Positions 7,773-15,759 of a stretch of 64,000 nt of DNA are shown here, in pieces; position 1 is the first letter of the stretch, and each line of letters begins with the position of its first letter. A program made the translations under genes and the position numbers. Where the stretch lies: the NCBI GenBank assembly GCA_049366715.1, contig JBMNCQ010000009.1, forward strand, positions 153,450 to 217,449. Direction: 5' to 3'. Under the pieces are notes generated by a model, which was not told where the DNA came from, searched no databases, and saw only the letters and a program-made list of their open reading frames with translations. Origin of the DNA: JBMNCQ01 sp049366715 (GTDB taxonomy: Bacteria; Bacillota; Peptococcia; Peptococcales; BICA1-8).

Positions 7773-9260
7773 ATGACTGAATTAAAAACAGCCGATAAAA
7801 CGGCCGGATTAAAAACAGGCAATAAACTGGAGTTTAATTGCGAATTAAAAAAATTAGCAATTTTCCTGGTTATTGTTGCCATAGGCTGGTTAATGCCTGC
7901 CTTAGGCAGTATCACAACAATTGGAGTCAGAGTTCTTTTTGTTTTTATTGCCATTGTTTATGGATGGAGTGCGAGCTCTGAAATCTGGCCGAGTTTGTTG
8001 GCTGTATTATTGCTCCCTTTTACCGGAGCAATTACGTTTCCTCAATTGATAGGGTCAGGCTGGGGGACAGATGTCGGTTTATTTATGATTATGCTGTTTG
8101 TTTTACTTAGATTTTTGGAAGAACAGGGTGTCAGTCAATATCTGACTGCCTGGCTATTAAGCCGGAGATTTCTACAAGGTCATCCGTGGCGTTTTCTCTT
8201 CATGCTGTTTCTGGCAGCTTATCTAGTAGCCAGTTTGATTCATATTTTCGTAGGTGTATATCTTGTTTGGGGGATTGTCTACAGTTTAGTTAACGCTCTT
8301 GGTTATAAACCTTTTGATAAATTCCCAACCGTACTGATTTTCGGAGTCGTCTTAATGGGTGCCCTTAGTTTAAGTGCAATGCCGTGGGGCGCTAATTCTA
8401 TTGTACTTTTGGCCTTTTTTACAAATATGTTAGGGAATGGCGTTGATATCGGGAAGTACCTCATATACACGCTCCCCTTAGGTTTGGTGTCTATTATGAC
8501 ATATTTATTGATGTGTAAATTTATCTTCCGTCTTGATGTCAGTGCGTTGAAAAATATGGACGGTGACTTTATCAATACTGAGGATTTAAAACTAACAACT
8601 GCTAAAAAAATCGCCTTGGGCGCACTGGCTGCATTTATTATTATTTTGCTAACGCCGACATTACTGCCCAAAACCTGGGCAGTTACTGAGTCGTTAAGCT
8701 CGATGGGATATACTGGGAAAATAATTCCGATTTTCGTTGTTTTAGCTATGATTAGAGTAGATCATAAACCAATTTTTAGTTTTGTTCAGTTAGCGGCAAA
8801 AGGGGTAAATTGGAGGATGATGGGCATACTTATTGTTGTGCTTCCTCTGGGTGTCTGCCTTAATAATGAAGCTACAGGGCTTGCCGCATTTTTATCCCAA
8901 TCCCTGCTCCCGATCTTTAATGGCATGTCTCCTCTGGCCTTTTTAGTTGGGATTACGGTAGTAACGATTGTACTAACGAATTTCTTAGCCAATATGCCGG
9001 TAGCTATGCTTTTAATGCCGGTAGCTGTTAATGGAGCGGCCTCTTATGGCATTAATCCGGAACAGATTGGGTATCTGCTTATTGTAGCGTGCACTCTGGC
9101 CTGGATGACACCGGCTGCATCTCCTGCCGGGATGCTGTTATTTTCCAATAAAGAATGGCTTTGTCCCAAGGATATTTTTAAATTCGGCATTCCTACAATG
9201 ATCTGTATAGCGATTATCATTCTTTTGGTCAACTATTTCTGGCTGGGCTTATTTTATTAG
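7773..9260 (+). CDS. SLC13/DASS-like anion permease
   Basis: 495-residue integral membrane protein with about eleven or twelve hydrophobic segments after a hydrophilic N-terminal tail of roughly 30 residues. The pattern, including the late segment with AWMTPAASPAGMLLFSN and a final hydrophobic helix, resembles the divalent anion:Na+ symporter/ion transporter superfamily, whose members carry dicarboxylates, sulfate or sulfonates. GGAGG seven bases upstream selects ATG 7773; a longer reading frame from TTG 7716 would cover the ribosome-binding site. Next to an arylsulfotransferase, an organosulfate or aromatic anion is a reasonable but unproven substrate. Confidence 0.75.
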   Translation: MTELKTADKTAGLKTGNKLEFNCELKKLAIFLVIVAIGWLMPALGSITTIGVRVLFVFIAIVYGWSASSEIWPSLLAVLLLPFTGAITFPQLIGSGWGTDVGLFMIMLFVLLRFLEEQGVSQYLTAWLLSRRFLQGHPWRFLFMLFLAAYLVASLIHIFVGVYLVWGIVYSLVNALGYKPFDKFPTVLIFGVVLMGALSLSAMPWGANSIVLLAFFTNMLGNGVDIGKYLIYTLPLGLVSIMTYLLMCKFIFRLDVSALKNMDGDFINTEDLKLTTAKKIALGALAAFIIILLTPTLLPKTWAVTESLSSMGYTGKIIPIFVVLAMIRVDHKPIFSFVQLAAKGVNWRMMGILIVVLPLGVCLNNEATGLAAFLSQSLLPIFNGMSPLAFLVGITVVTIVLTNFLANMPVAMLLMPVAVNGAASYGINPEQIGYLLIVACTLAWMTPAASPAGMLLFSNKEWLCPKDIFKFGIPTMICIAIIILLVNYFWLGLFY

Positions 9261-9295
9261 TGTTTAAGCCTGCAGGCGGAAAGACTAATAATAAA

Positions 9296-9331
9296 AAAAG
9301 GCGTATCAATTTTTGTTTTTGATACGTCTTT
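9296..9331 (+). terminator. Intrinsic terminator after the permease
   Basis: 13-bp stem with one G-U pair (9296-9308 with 9319-9331), A-rich before and T-rich after. It separates the permease from the lipoyl H-protein gene, so the latter pair may have its own promoter or depend on readthrough. Confidence 0.75.
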
Positions 9332-9386
9332 ATGTTTAGTAATTGCATTATTTAAGTATCAATAAATTCGGAAAGGAGGAACGACC

Positions 9387-9809
9387 ATGGCTGAAGTTGA
9401 TAAAAAACAGTTGGAAGAGCTTACTTTTGCCGGTGACATTTTCTATCATGTTGAACATACCTGGGTTAAAGTAGAGGGAGAAGAAGCCAGAATTGGGATT
9501 AGCGATTATGCACAAGATCAGTTGGGAGAAATAATCTTTATTGAATTGCCTGCTGTTGGGGATGAATACAAGCAGGGTGAGGTATTTGGGCAAGCAGAAT
9601 CTGCGAAAACAGTGTCTTCCCTTTATATGCCGATAAGTGGAAAAATAATAGCGCTGAATGAAGAACTGGAGGATGACCCGGAGATCGTGAATCATAGTCC
9701 TTATGAGAAGGGCTGGATGATTGTTGTTGAGCCCCAAAACCTAAAGGAAGCGGAGCAGCTGCTTTCTAAAGATGGTTATGTCGGTATGCTAAAGGACGAC
9801 CGGCAGTAA
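9387..9809 (+). CDS. gcvH: Glycine cleavage H-like lipoyl-carrier protein (stand-alone)
   Basis: 140 residues. The whole H-protein core is present: HVEHTWVKVEG near residue 21, the ITDYAQ-type segment GISDYAQDQLGEIIF, and the lipoylation loop AESAKTVSSLYMP with the target lysine at 74. H-proteins carry an aminomethyl-lipoyl intermediate between P- and T-proteins. No gcvP, gcvT or gcvL is in the window. It is paired instead with a glutaredoxin/radical-SAM-like fusion 38 bases downstream. Stand-alone H-like proteins (LbpA) also serve the sHdr sulfur-oxidising pathway, so a carrier role in sulfur metabolism is possible. GGAGG precedes the ATG. Confidence 0.85.
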   Translation: MAEVDKKQLEELTFAGDIFYHVEHTWVKVEGEEARIGISDYAQDQLGEIIFIELPAVGDEYKQGEVFGQAESAKTVSSLYMPISGKIIALNEELEDDPEIVNHSPYEKGWMIVVEPQNLKEAEQLLSKDGYVGMLKDDRQ

Positions 9810-9847
9810 AGCTTTAATTTAAGGTACTAATTTAGGAGTGATTCAAC

Positions 9848-10684
9848 ATGGATGTTACAATTTATACGGCAACAGGCTGTGCCCGTTGTAAGATAGTAAA
9901 AAGTTTTATGAATGAACAAAACATTACTTTTCTCGAAAAAGATATGAAGGCAGAAGGTAAAGAAGATTTTCAGGCATTTTATAAAGCAAATCGTCATGGG
10001 ATTTTCCGCGGACCTGACGGCATAGAATTCCCCATTATTACAGACGGTAAAGAAATCCGGCAAGGAATAGGTGCCGCAATTGCTTATCTGCATTCCGGAA
10101 GAAAACTGGAGGGATTTTTTAGTGTAGGTACCCTCCATAAAGAATGGGTCGATGGTATTCATATCTCCGGCGGCCGTCTTGAGCATGCCGATCGTTTTAT
10201 TGAAGTATTAAGTTATTTAAAAGGAAACAACCTGAAATTACAGATAGATACCACCGGTCAACACAGTGAAATTCTGCAAAAAGTATTTGCAAAAGGTTTG
10301 GCAGATGTCGTTATTGTAAATCTTCCGGGATCACCAAAACTATATTCTCAAATCTTAGGGACAGATGTGGAAAGAGAAGATATTAAAAAGACCATAGCTA
10401 CTGCAATTCAATTTCCGGAATATAAAATTCAGACAACCGTTGTCCCGGTTAAAGGGGATAATGGTGAATATCGTTATTTAACTCCGGATGAAATTGGGGA
10501 AACTGCTAAGTTAATAAGTGAAGCAACAGGTAGTAATAAGATACCCTATCTAATCAAAAGATTTAATCCTCCGGGGAATAAGGCTGAAGAAGCAGGCTTG
10601 CCGGCATCCCTGACAGCAACACAACTGCTTAGTTACAGAGCGCGGGCCCGGGCTTTTCAAGTCTTTACAGAAATTGAAAAATGA
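9848..10684 (+). CDS. Glutaredoxin fused to a radical-SAM-like domain without cluster cysteines
   Basis: 278 residues. Residues 1-85 form a glutaredoxin-like thioredoxin fold with a CARC (Cys11-x-x-Cys14) redox motif. Residues 98-265 read like the TIM-barrel of NrdG/pyruvate-formate-lyase-activase proteins: GIHISGG (103-109) at the place of the radical-SAM GGE motif, LQIDTTG like the ALDTNG strand, then DVVIVNLPGSP. However, no CxxxCxxC iron-sulfur motif exists anywhere in the protein, so radical chemistry seems excluded. It may have become a binding or scaffold domain. It is probably co-transcribed with the lipoyl H-protein. Function unknown; a thiol or lipoyl-linked redox role is inference. 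Confidence 0.7.
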   Translation: MDVTIYTATGCARCKIVKSFMNEQNITFLEKDMKAEGKEDFQAFYKANRHGIFRGPDGIEFPIITDGKEIRQGIGAAIAYLHSGRKLEGFFSVGTLHKEWVDGIHISGGRLEHADRFIEVLSYLKGNNLKLQIDTTGQHSEILQKVFAKGLADVVIVNLPGSPKLYSQILGTDVEREDIKKTIATAIQFPEYKIQTTVVPVKGDNGEYRYLTPDEIGETAKLISEATGSNKIPYLIKRFNPPGNKAEEAGLPASLTATQLLSYRARARAFQVFTEIEK

Positions 10685-10723
10685 TTGGGGCGGGATACCC
10701 GGATCAAATCATGAATATATTTT

Positions 10724-10755
10724 GCCTAAAGCTGTCTTCAGCTTTAGGCTTTTTT
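10724..10755 (+). terminator. Intrinsic terminator
   Basis: GCCTAAAGCT (10724-10733), a 6-base loop, its perfect complement (10740-10749) and six T residues. It closes the H-protein/glutaredoxin unit. Confidence 0.92.
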
Positions 10756-10846
10756 GTATAAAAAACCACCTGCTTTGCATCAGATCCAATTTGTTTTCCG
10801 TGGATTTATGAAGCAATGCTCGTTTTATTATAAATACAGGAACATG

Positions 10847-11791
10847 TTACTTTTGAATTAAGTCGTTAAGTTTTCTGCTTTGGTTATAAACATATGTGCC
10901 GATGCGATTATTTGTATTGTTATGAACATGATTTCTTTCCTGTTGTTTATATTCTTTGTCCTGTGCATGTTTTTCTTGCCGTGCAACGACTTCTTCAGGA
11001 GTAGTAATATTATTGTTATGCCAGTCCTGTAAGGTTTTATCCATATATTTCCAACTGGGGTTTGAGGTAGTGGATGAGGCGATTGTTGCAGCATAGAGAA
11101 TTAATTCATGACTCAGTTTCCATTGTTTGTTCCACTTTAGATAATATTCTTTATCACTTTCGGTAGGTGCATTACGCTGCCCCAGGTATTGTTTTACTTC
11201 TCTTATTTTATGCACAGTGTAATTAACCTGTTTTTTAAACTCCGCAAAGCTATGAATATCTGTAACTTGCGAACCAAAAGCCATTTTGGCAAAGAAAGAG
11301 AATTTATAGAGGTGGCGGCACTCTTTATCATAAAAAAGAAACATTTCTGTCAGTAATTCATACGACCATCCATATCTTTGCATAACTTCGCTTAGCTCAG
11401 CTTTATCCTTAACACTTAAAAATTTCGCTGTCTTTTTTTCCAGGGATTTGATAAATTCTGAATAGGTCATGCCGTCATTATTTTTTTCCAGGTTTATCTC
11501 TACAGGAGTATCACCCATGGTCTTAGAAATAAGGTCAAACATGGGTGAAAGATCGATCATTTGGGCTTCTTTATTCCAGCGTATTAAATTTTTGGCGGCT
11601 AAAGCTTTAGCTGCCGAGACTGCATAATGATCCTTTTTATCGATATTATTTACTCCAATGTATAGAAGATAGGTAAGTTTACCTATATCATCAAAAGTAA
11701 GACCCAGGGGCTCCATAAAACCAAATAAGTTATTAGGTATGCTCGTACTTCCGCCTTCTAAAAACCATGCGGTGAAGTTCTTTTTGGGCAT
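10847..11791 (-). CDS. dnaD: DnaD-domain primosome protein
   Basis: 314 residues. The N-terminal part (FGFMEPLGLTFDDIGKLTYLLYIG) is the DnaD winged-helix region, and residues about 135-215 contain the DnaB_2/DnaD C-terminal helical domain (WSYELLTEMFLFYDKE, later WKYMDKTLQDWHNNNI). Such proteins remodel origin DNA and recruit the helicase loader in Firmicutes. AAAGGAG eight bases upstream selects ATG 11791; a GTG at 11800 lies inside that site. It is divergent from the dnaC-type loader across 256 bases, so the two partners of helicase loading are side by side. The tail is rich in Gln and Asn. Confidence 0.85.
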   Translation of the reverse strand: MPKKNFTAWFLEGGSTSIPNNLFGFMEPLGLTFDDIGKLTYLLYIGVNNIDKKDHYAVSAAKALAAKNLIRWNKEAQMIDLSPMFDLISKTMGDTPVEINLEKNNDGMTYSEFIKSLEKKTAKFLSVKDKAELSEVMQRYGWSYELLTEMFLFYDKECRHLYKFSFFAKMAFGSQVTDIHSFAEFKKQVNYTVHKIREVKQYLGQRNAPTESDKEYYLKWNKQWKLSHELILYAATIASSTTSNPSWKYMDKTLQDWHNNNITTPEEVVARQEKHAQDKEYKQQERNHVHNNTNNRIGTYVYNQSRKLNDLIQK

Positions 11792-12047
11792 TTTGATCAC
11801 TCCTTTATAGTCCCGCGATATTATGTCTATTTAAAATTATAGCAAAGCGTTGTTTAGTTCTAAATTCTATATTTATTTAAAATAAACCTTTAAATAATAT
11901 TAATTAAAATGATAATGCCGGGTGAATGTGTTCATGAAGAGGCCGGAAGAGAAAGGCCCCGGATACATTTTTTTGAATAATACTTTCATTATTTATTTTG
12001 AAATTTTTTCGTATTTTTGTTTTAATATAAAAGAAGGAGGGATGCTG

Positions 12048-12983
12048 GTGGATAATGCAGACAGAAATGTTCGCAAACAAAGGGCTGTTGAGCAGTGTAA
12101 TAAAAGAATTGCGTTATTACATAAACAATTTCCGAGACTGGCAGAAATATCTGATTTAGTTCGTTCCCTGGCCTTAGAAAAATTAAGGGTTAATTTTATA
12201 AAGAAGGATTTTGTAAGATCCGGGCAGATCGATGATGAGGTATTCCAATTAATGGCGGAGCGAGAAGCAATACTGAAGATGAATGGTTTAACCATTTCCG
12301 TATATGAACCTGATTGGGAATGTAAAAAATGTAAAGATGACGGCTACATTGAGCCGGGTGTTTTATGTGACTGTCTAAAGCAGGAGCATATAAACCGCAT
12401 CTTTGACCAAAGCGGGATATCTGAAAAAATGCGGATCAAAACCTTCTCTAATATCAATATTAATTTCTATAAAGATCCGCAAAGTGTAGAGAATTTTATG
12501 AAAAAATGCCGGAAAATGGTCTCTGATATTGAGCAGGGCAGTTCTGTTGAGAATATTTTGCTTTTTGGTAATGTTGGCAGAGGAAAAACTCATTTTGCAA
12601 TGGCCATTGCCAATGCCTTGCTTAATAGAGGAATTACCGTTATTTATAAGCGTTTTAATGAGTTACTTGACATTATGAGAGAAGCTGTGAATAATAATAT
12701 TCCCGAGGATATTGCCCATATAAAAACGGTATCGCTGTTAGTTATTGATGATTTAGGCGTAGAGAATTTAACTCCTTTTAAGGAAACACAACTTCTTTCA
12801 ATTTTAGATGATAGAAATTTTCATGATAAACCCTGGATTATAAATACAAATTTACTTTTAGAGGAAATTGAAAAAAGATATGGGAGTAGAATTGCGGACC
12901 GAATGCTGGAAAATACGATTAAATATGAATTGAATTCTGAAATAAGTTACCGGGAATTTCAGACTAGGAATGTAAAGAAGTAA
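12048..12983 (+). CDS. dnaC: DnaC/DnaI-type replicative helicase loader ATPase
   Basis: 311-residue AAA+ ATPase that loads the replicative helicase onto DNA. Residues 92-109 hold a zinc-binding CKKC...CDC cluster as in the DnaI N-terminal domain. The Walker A motif GNVGRGKTH is near residue 174, Walker B is LLVIDDLG, and the C-terminal sensor contains the RYGSRIADRM signature. The start is most likely GTG 12048, seven bases after GGAGG; ATG 12042 is possible but too close to the site. A long open extension upstream to 11922 has no ribosome-binding site. A strong terminator follows. Confidence 0.85.
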   Translation: MDNADRNVRKQRAVEQCNKRIALLHKQFPRLAEISDLVRSLALEKLRVNFIKKDFVRSGQIDDEVFQLMAEREAILKMNGLTISVYEPDWECKKCKDDGYIEPGVLCDCLKQEHINRIFDQSGISEKMRIKTFSNININFYKDPQSVENFMKKCRKMVSDIEQGSSVENILLFGNVGRGKTHFAMAIANALLNRGITVIYKRFNELLDIMREAVNNNIPEDIAHIKTVSLLVIDDLGVENLTPFKETQLLSILDDRNFHDKPWIINTNLLLEEIEKRYGSRIADRMLENTIKYELNSEISYREFQTRNVKK

Positions 12984-13014
12984 AATGATTTTTTTAGGAT
13001 GTTATGATTATTAT

Positions 13015-13055
13015 AAAACCGTAAGGCTATCATATCATATTAGCCTTACGGTTTT
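13015..13055. terminator. Bidirectional intrinsic terminator
   Basis: Perfect 15-bp stem (13015-13029 with 13041-13055), flanked by A residues on the left and TTTT on the right, closing the helicase-loader gene. It also overlaps the end of the LysR remnant on the other strand. Confidence 0.9.
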
Positions 13056-13267
13056 ATTTACGACTATTTTTAAGAAAAATTTTTCCCTCTGCAATAAGTG
13101 TAATTCTTTTTTGGTTGCGGTCAAAGAGACGAACGCCTAATTCTTCCTCTGACTTTGGGATAGCAATCGTTACAGAAGGCTGCGCGCCATATGCATTTTT
13201 CTGCACTTCTGGTTATATTTTTCAACTTGCAAACCATCTTGAAATATTCCAGTTGACGTAGTTCCCT
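13054..13267 (-). pseudogene. LysR-family regulator remnant, frameshifted and truncated
   Basis: On the minus strand a LysR DNA-binding domain can be read in two frames. The first (from about 13267) gives ELRQLEYFKMVCKLKNITRS followed by AEK; the second gives GAQPSVTIAIPKSEEELGVR and LFDRNQKRITLIAEGK, ending at a stop at 13054-13056. The usual start ATG is AGG here. So the start codon is lost, a frameshift lies near 13205, and the whole effector domain is missing. It is a clear relic of about 75 codons and explains most of this otherwise empty gap. It is not simply a copy of the LysR pair at 4-6 kb. Confidence 0.8.
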
Positions 13268-13458
13268 AGTTTAAGCTTCGTTTAATAATTGTTAATTATA
13301 TAGCATAGCTAAGGGATATTATTAATTTATTTCTGGTTTTTAGTATTTCCAATGATTTGCGGAAAGAATAAATACGATGAATGGAAGTCATTTTTCGGGC
13401 AATATATAAAAGATGTTTTAATGATAAAAAAGAATTATGGTTCCTTGGAGGTTTTAAA

Positions 13459-13899
13459 ATGGAGAGAATTCTTCAGGGGTTTAGAGCTGGAGTGATAGCA
13501 GGTATACTTAAAAATAGCTTGGATTTGATTATCTTTCACGGACTGCATTTTCATAAATATCGTTATTTGGACCATGCTTCCGGAGTCTTTTACAGTAATG
13601 TTTCCCAAAATATAGCCGAAAGTATTTTTATTCTTTTTGTTGATATTTGGTTTTCCGGGTTACTGGGGCTGATATTTTTCTTAATACTTACAAATGTTAA
13701 AGGAGAAAGTTATTTGATGATCGGTATCATATATGGCAGCGGATTATGGGTTGTGCTGCACATCCTTGGTTCGATTTTAAAAGTAACAACTTTTGCAAGC
13801 ATGAGTGTGAATACTTTACTATTACATCTTCTTACAGATTCACTTTATGGACTAATTTTAGGAAGCTTATATCAAAGATTTTTAGTGAGGAAGACTTGA
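13459..13899 (+). CDS. Hypothetical integral membrane protein
   Basis: 146 residues with about four hydrophobic segments (roughly residues 10-30, 55-80, 88-108 and 118-138). Two histidine clusters (FHGLHFHKYRY near residue 26 and LLLHLLTD late) are its only notable features. I do not recognise a family. ATG 13459 follows TTGGAGG by about seven bases; an ATG at 13381 in frame lacks a site. It stands alone between the LysR remnant and the flavodiiron gene. Confidence 0.6.
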   Translation: MERILQGFRAGVIAGILKNSLDLIIFHGLHFHKYRYLDHASGVFYSNVSQNIAESIFILFVDIWFSGLLGLIFFLILTNVKGESYLMIGIIYGSGLWVVLHILGSILKVTTFASMSVNTLLLHLLTDSLYGLILGSLYQRFLVRKT

Positions 13900-14003
13900 G
13901 AATTGAAAAGACACTAAATGACTGATCAACCGGCAATTGTTTTAATTTATCATTAAAGGGGTAATTGCTAAATAAATATGTATATGAAAAAGGAAGTGTT
14001 AAT

Positions 14004-15197
14004 ATGCTGCAGGTTAAAGATGAGATCTACTGGGTAGGCATTAAAAACTGGGAATTAAAAAATTTTCACGGAGCGGAGTTTTCCACACCGCAGGGAAGTA
14101 CCTATAATTCGTATCTTATAAAAGATGAAAAAATTGCTTTGATAGATACTGCCTGGAAGCCGTTTAAAGAGGATTTTGTGGATAATTTAGATCGAGAAGT
14201 GGGTTTAAATAACATAGAGATGATTGTAATGAATCATGCTGAAATTGATCATTCGGGAGCATTGCCGGAATTGCTGCATCGTATTCCTGATGTGCCGATT
14301 TATTGCACTGAAAAAGGACGGGAAATCATATTTAAACTTTTTCAGAAAGAATGGAATTTTAAATTGGTCAAAACCGGTGATACCCTCGATCTCGGACGTA
14401 ACCAGCTTTTATTTATTGAGGCTCCGATGCTGCATTGGCCGGATAGTATGTTTACCTTTGTTAAAGGGGCCAATGTATTGTTGTCTAATGATGCTTTTGG
14501 TCAGCATTATGCGTCTTCAGGGCTGTTTAACGACGAAGCTGACAGTTGTAAGTTGGATCAGGAGGCTTTAAAATATTATGTGAATATCTTACATCCTTTT
14601 AGAAGACTTATTAAACAAAAGATAGACCAGCTTAAATCCCTGAACCTCCCTATAGAGATGATTGCTCCTAGTCATGGGGTAATTTGGCGTAAAAATCCTC
14701 TGGATATTGTTGAGCGTTATTACCGCTGGTCGGATGATTACCCGGGGGAAGGGGTGCTGATCATTTATGATACGATGTGGGATTCTACAAAAGCAATGGC
14801 CCATGCGATCGGGGAAGGGTTAAAGGCCGGGAATATTCCTTATCGGGTAATCAATTCAACAAAATATGATAATAGCGATATCCTGGTAGAAATATTCAAA
14901 GCTACGGGAGTTATTATTGGCAGCCCAACAGTCAATAATGGGGTTCTAAGCTCTATACCCGGGTTGTTGGCAGAAGCGAAAGGCCTTAAATTCACCGGTA
15001 AAATCGGAGCGGCTTTTGGAAGTTATGGCTGGAGCGGGGAAGGCATTAAGATTATTGGTAAGCTGTTGGAAGAGGCTAAATTTACCCTTATAAATGAAGG
15101 GTTTAAACTAAAATATAAGCCTACTGAAAAAGAATTGCAGCAGTGTATTCAGTTTGGTAAAGAATTTGCATCTAAAGTTAAAGAACTTAGTAACTGA
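14004..15197 (+). CDS. fprA: Flavodiiron protein (A-type flavoprotein FprA)
   Basis: 397-residue cytoplasmic O2/NO reductase. The N-terminal metallo-beta-lactamase-like half carries the di-iron ligands in NHAEIDHSG (the H-x-E-x-D-H signature), with later ligands in LHWPDSMF and SNDAFGQHYAS and a further histidine in APSHG. The C-terminal half is a flavodoxin domain starting near IIYDTMWDSTKAMA. FprA proteins receive electrons from rubredoxin or reduced F420/NADH systems and protect anaerobes from oxygen or nitric oxide. AAGGAAG precedes ATG 14004; the upstream TTG at 13965 is not needed. A GC-rich terminator follows immediately. Confidence 0.93.
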   Translation: MLQVKDEIYWVGIKNWELKNFHGAEFSTPQGSTYNSYLIKDEKIALIDTAWKPFKEDFVDNLDREVGLNNIEMIVMNHAEIDHSGALPELLHRIPDVPIYCTEKGREIIFKLFQKEWNFKLVKTGDTLDLGRNQLLFIEAPMLHWPDSMFTFVKGANVLLSNDAFGQHYASSGLFNDEADSCKLDQEALKYYVNILHPFRRLIKQKIDQLKSLNLPIEMIAPSHGVIWRKNPLDIVERYYRWSDDYPGEGVLIIYDTMWDSTKAMAHAIGEGLKAGNIPYRVINSTKYDNSDILVEIFKATGVIIGSPTVNNGVLSSIPGLLAEAKGLKFTGKIGAAFGSYGWSGEGIKIIGKLLEEAKFTLINEGFKLKYKPTEKELQQCIQFGKEFASKVKELSN

Positions 15198-15219
15198 ACC
15201 GGGGTTTCCCCGGTTTTTT
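15197..15219 (+). terminator. Intrinsic terminator after fprA
   Basis: AACCGGGG (15197-15204), a TTT loop, CCCCGGTT (15208-15215) and a T-tract. Confidence 0.9.
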
Positions 15220-15416
15220 CGTTCTTTAAATGTATACCCTGACCGGAGAGTTATTGTATTTCCAGTATTTGAATAATTTGCAAAAAAGATATGTGCAAAA
15301 TAAAAAAAACGGTAAAATAAATAAATTTAGCTGAAAATATTTAAATTAGGGCAGCATACTTTGAGAATTGAGAGTATAATAACAAGTGGTACAATAAGAA
15401 TAGGAGGAAGATTAAA

Positions 15417-15698
15417 ATGTCCAGCAGCTTTCTTATGGTTTTTATCATGTTTTTTTCTCTCATTTTGGGAGGAGGTACCGCTTGGTTAAATACAGGTATT
15501 GTAATAACGGGGTTTTATTTTTCCTGGGTTTTATGGACTACTATTTATTTTACGGCTCTTAATCTTGTGATGTTTTTATTCGGAGGGCGGTATTTAAAGA
15601 TGAGTTATCAGGAAGAAAGCAAATTGATTTTCCCAATTAGAATAGGATTTTTTTTGAGTAGTATAATGTTAGTGATTGAGTACATAAATATTCCCTAG
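15417..15698 (+). CDS. Small hypothetical membrane protein
   Basis: 93 residues with three hydrophobic segments and no recognisable motif. An excellent AGGAGGAAG site precedes the ATG. It ends 61 bases before the acyltransferase gene and may be co-transcribed with it. The charged GGRYLKMSYQEESK loop lies between the second and third segments. Confidence 0.6.
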   Translation: MSSSFLMVFIMFFSLILGGGTAWLNTGIVITGFYFSWVLWTTIYFTALNLVMFLFGGRYLKMSYQEESKLIFPIRIGFFLSSIMLVIEYINIP

Positions 15699-15759
15699 CA
15701 TTTTAAGGGAAGGAAAGATCGTTTAATGTTTATTATATCAATGTTTTTTACAGGGGGAG

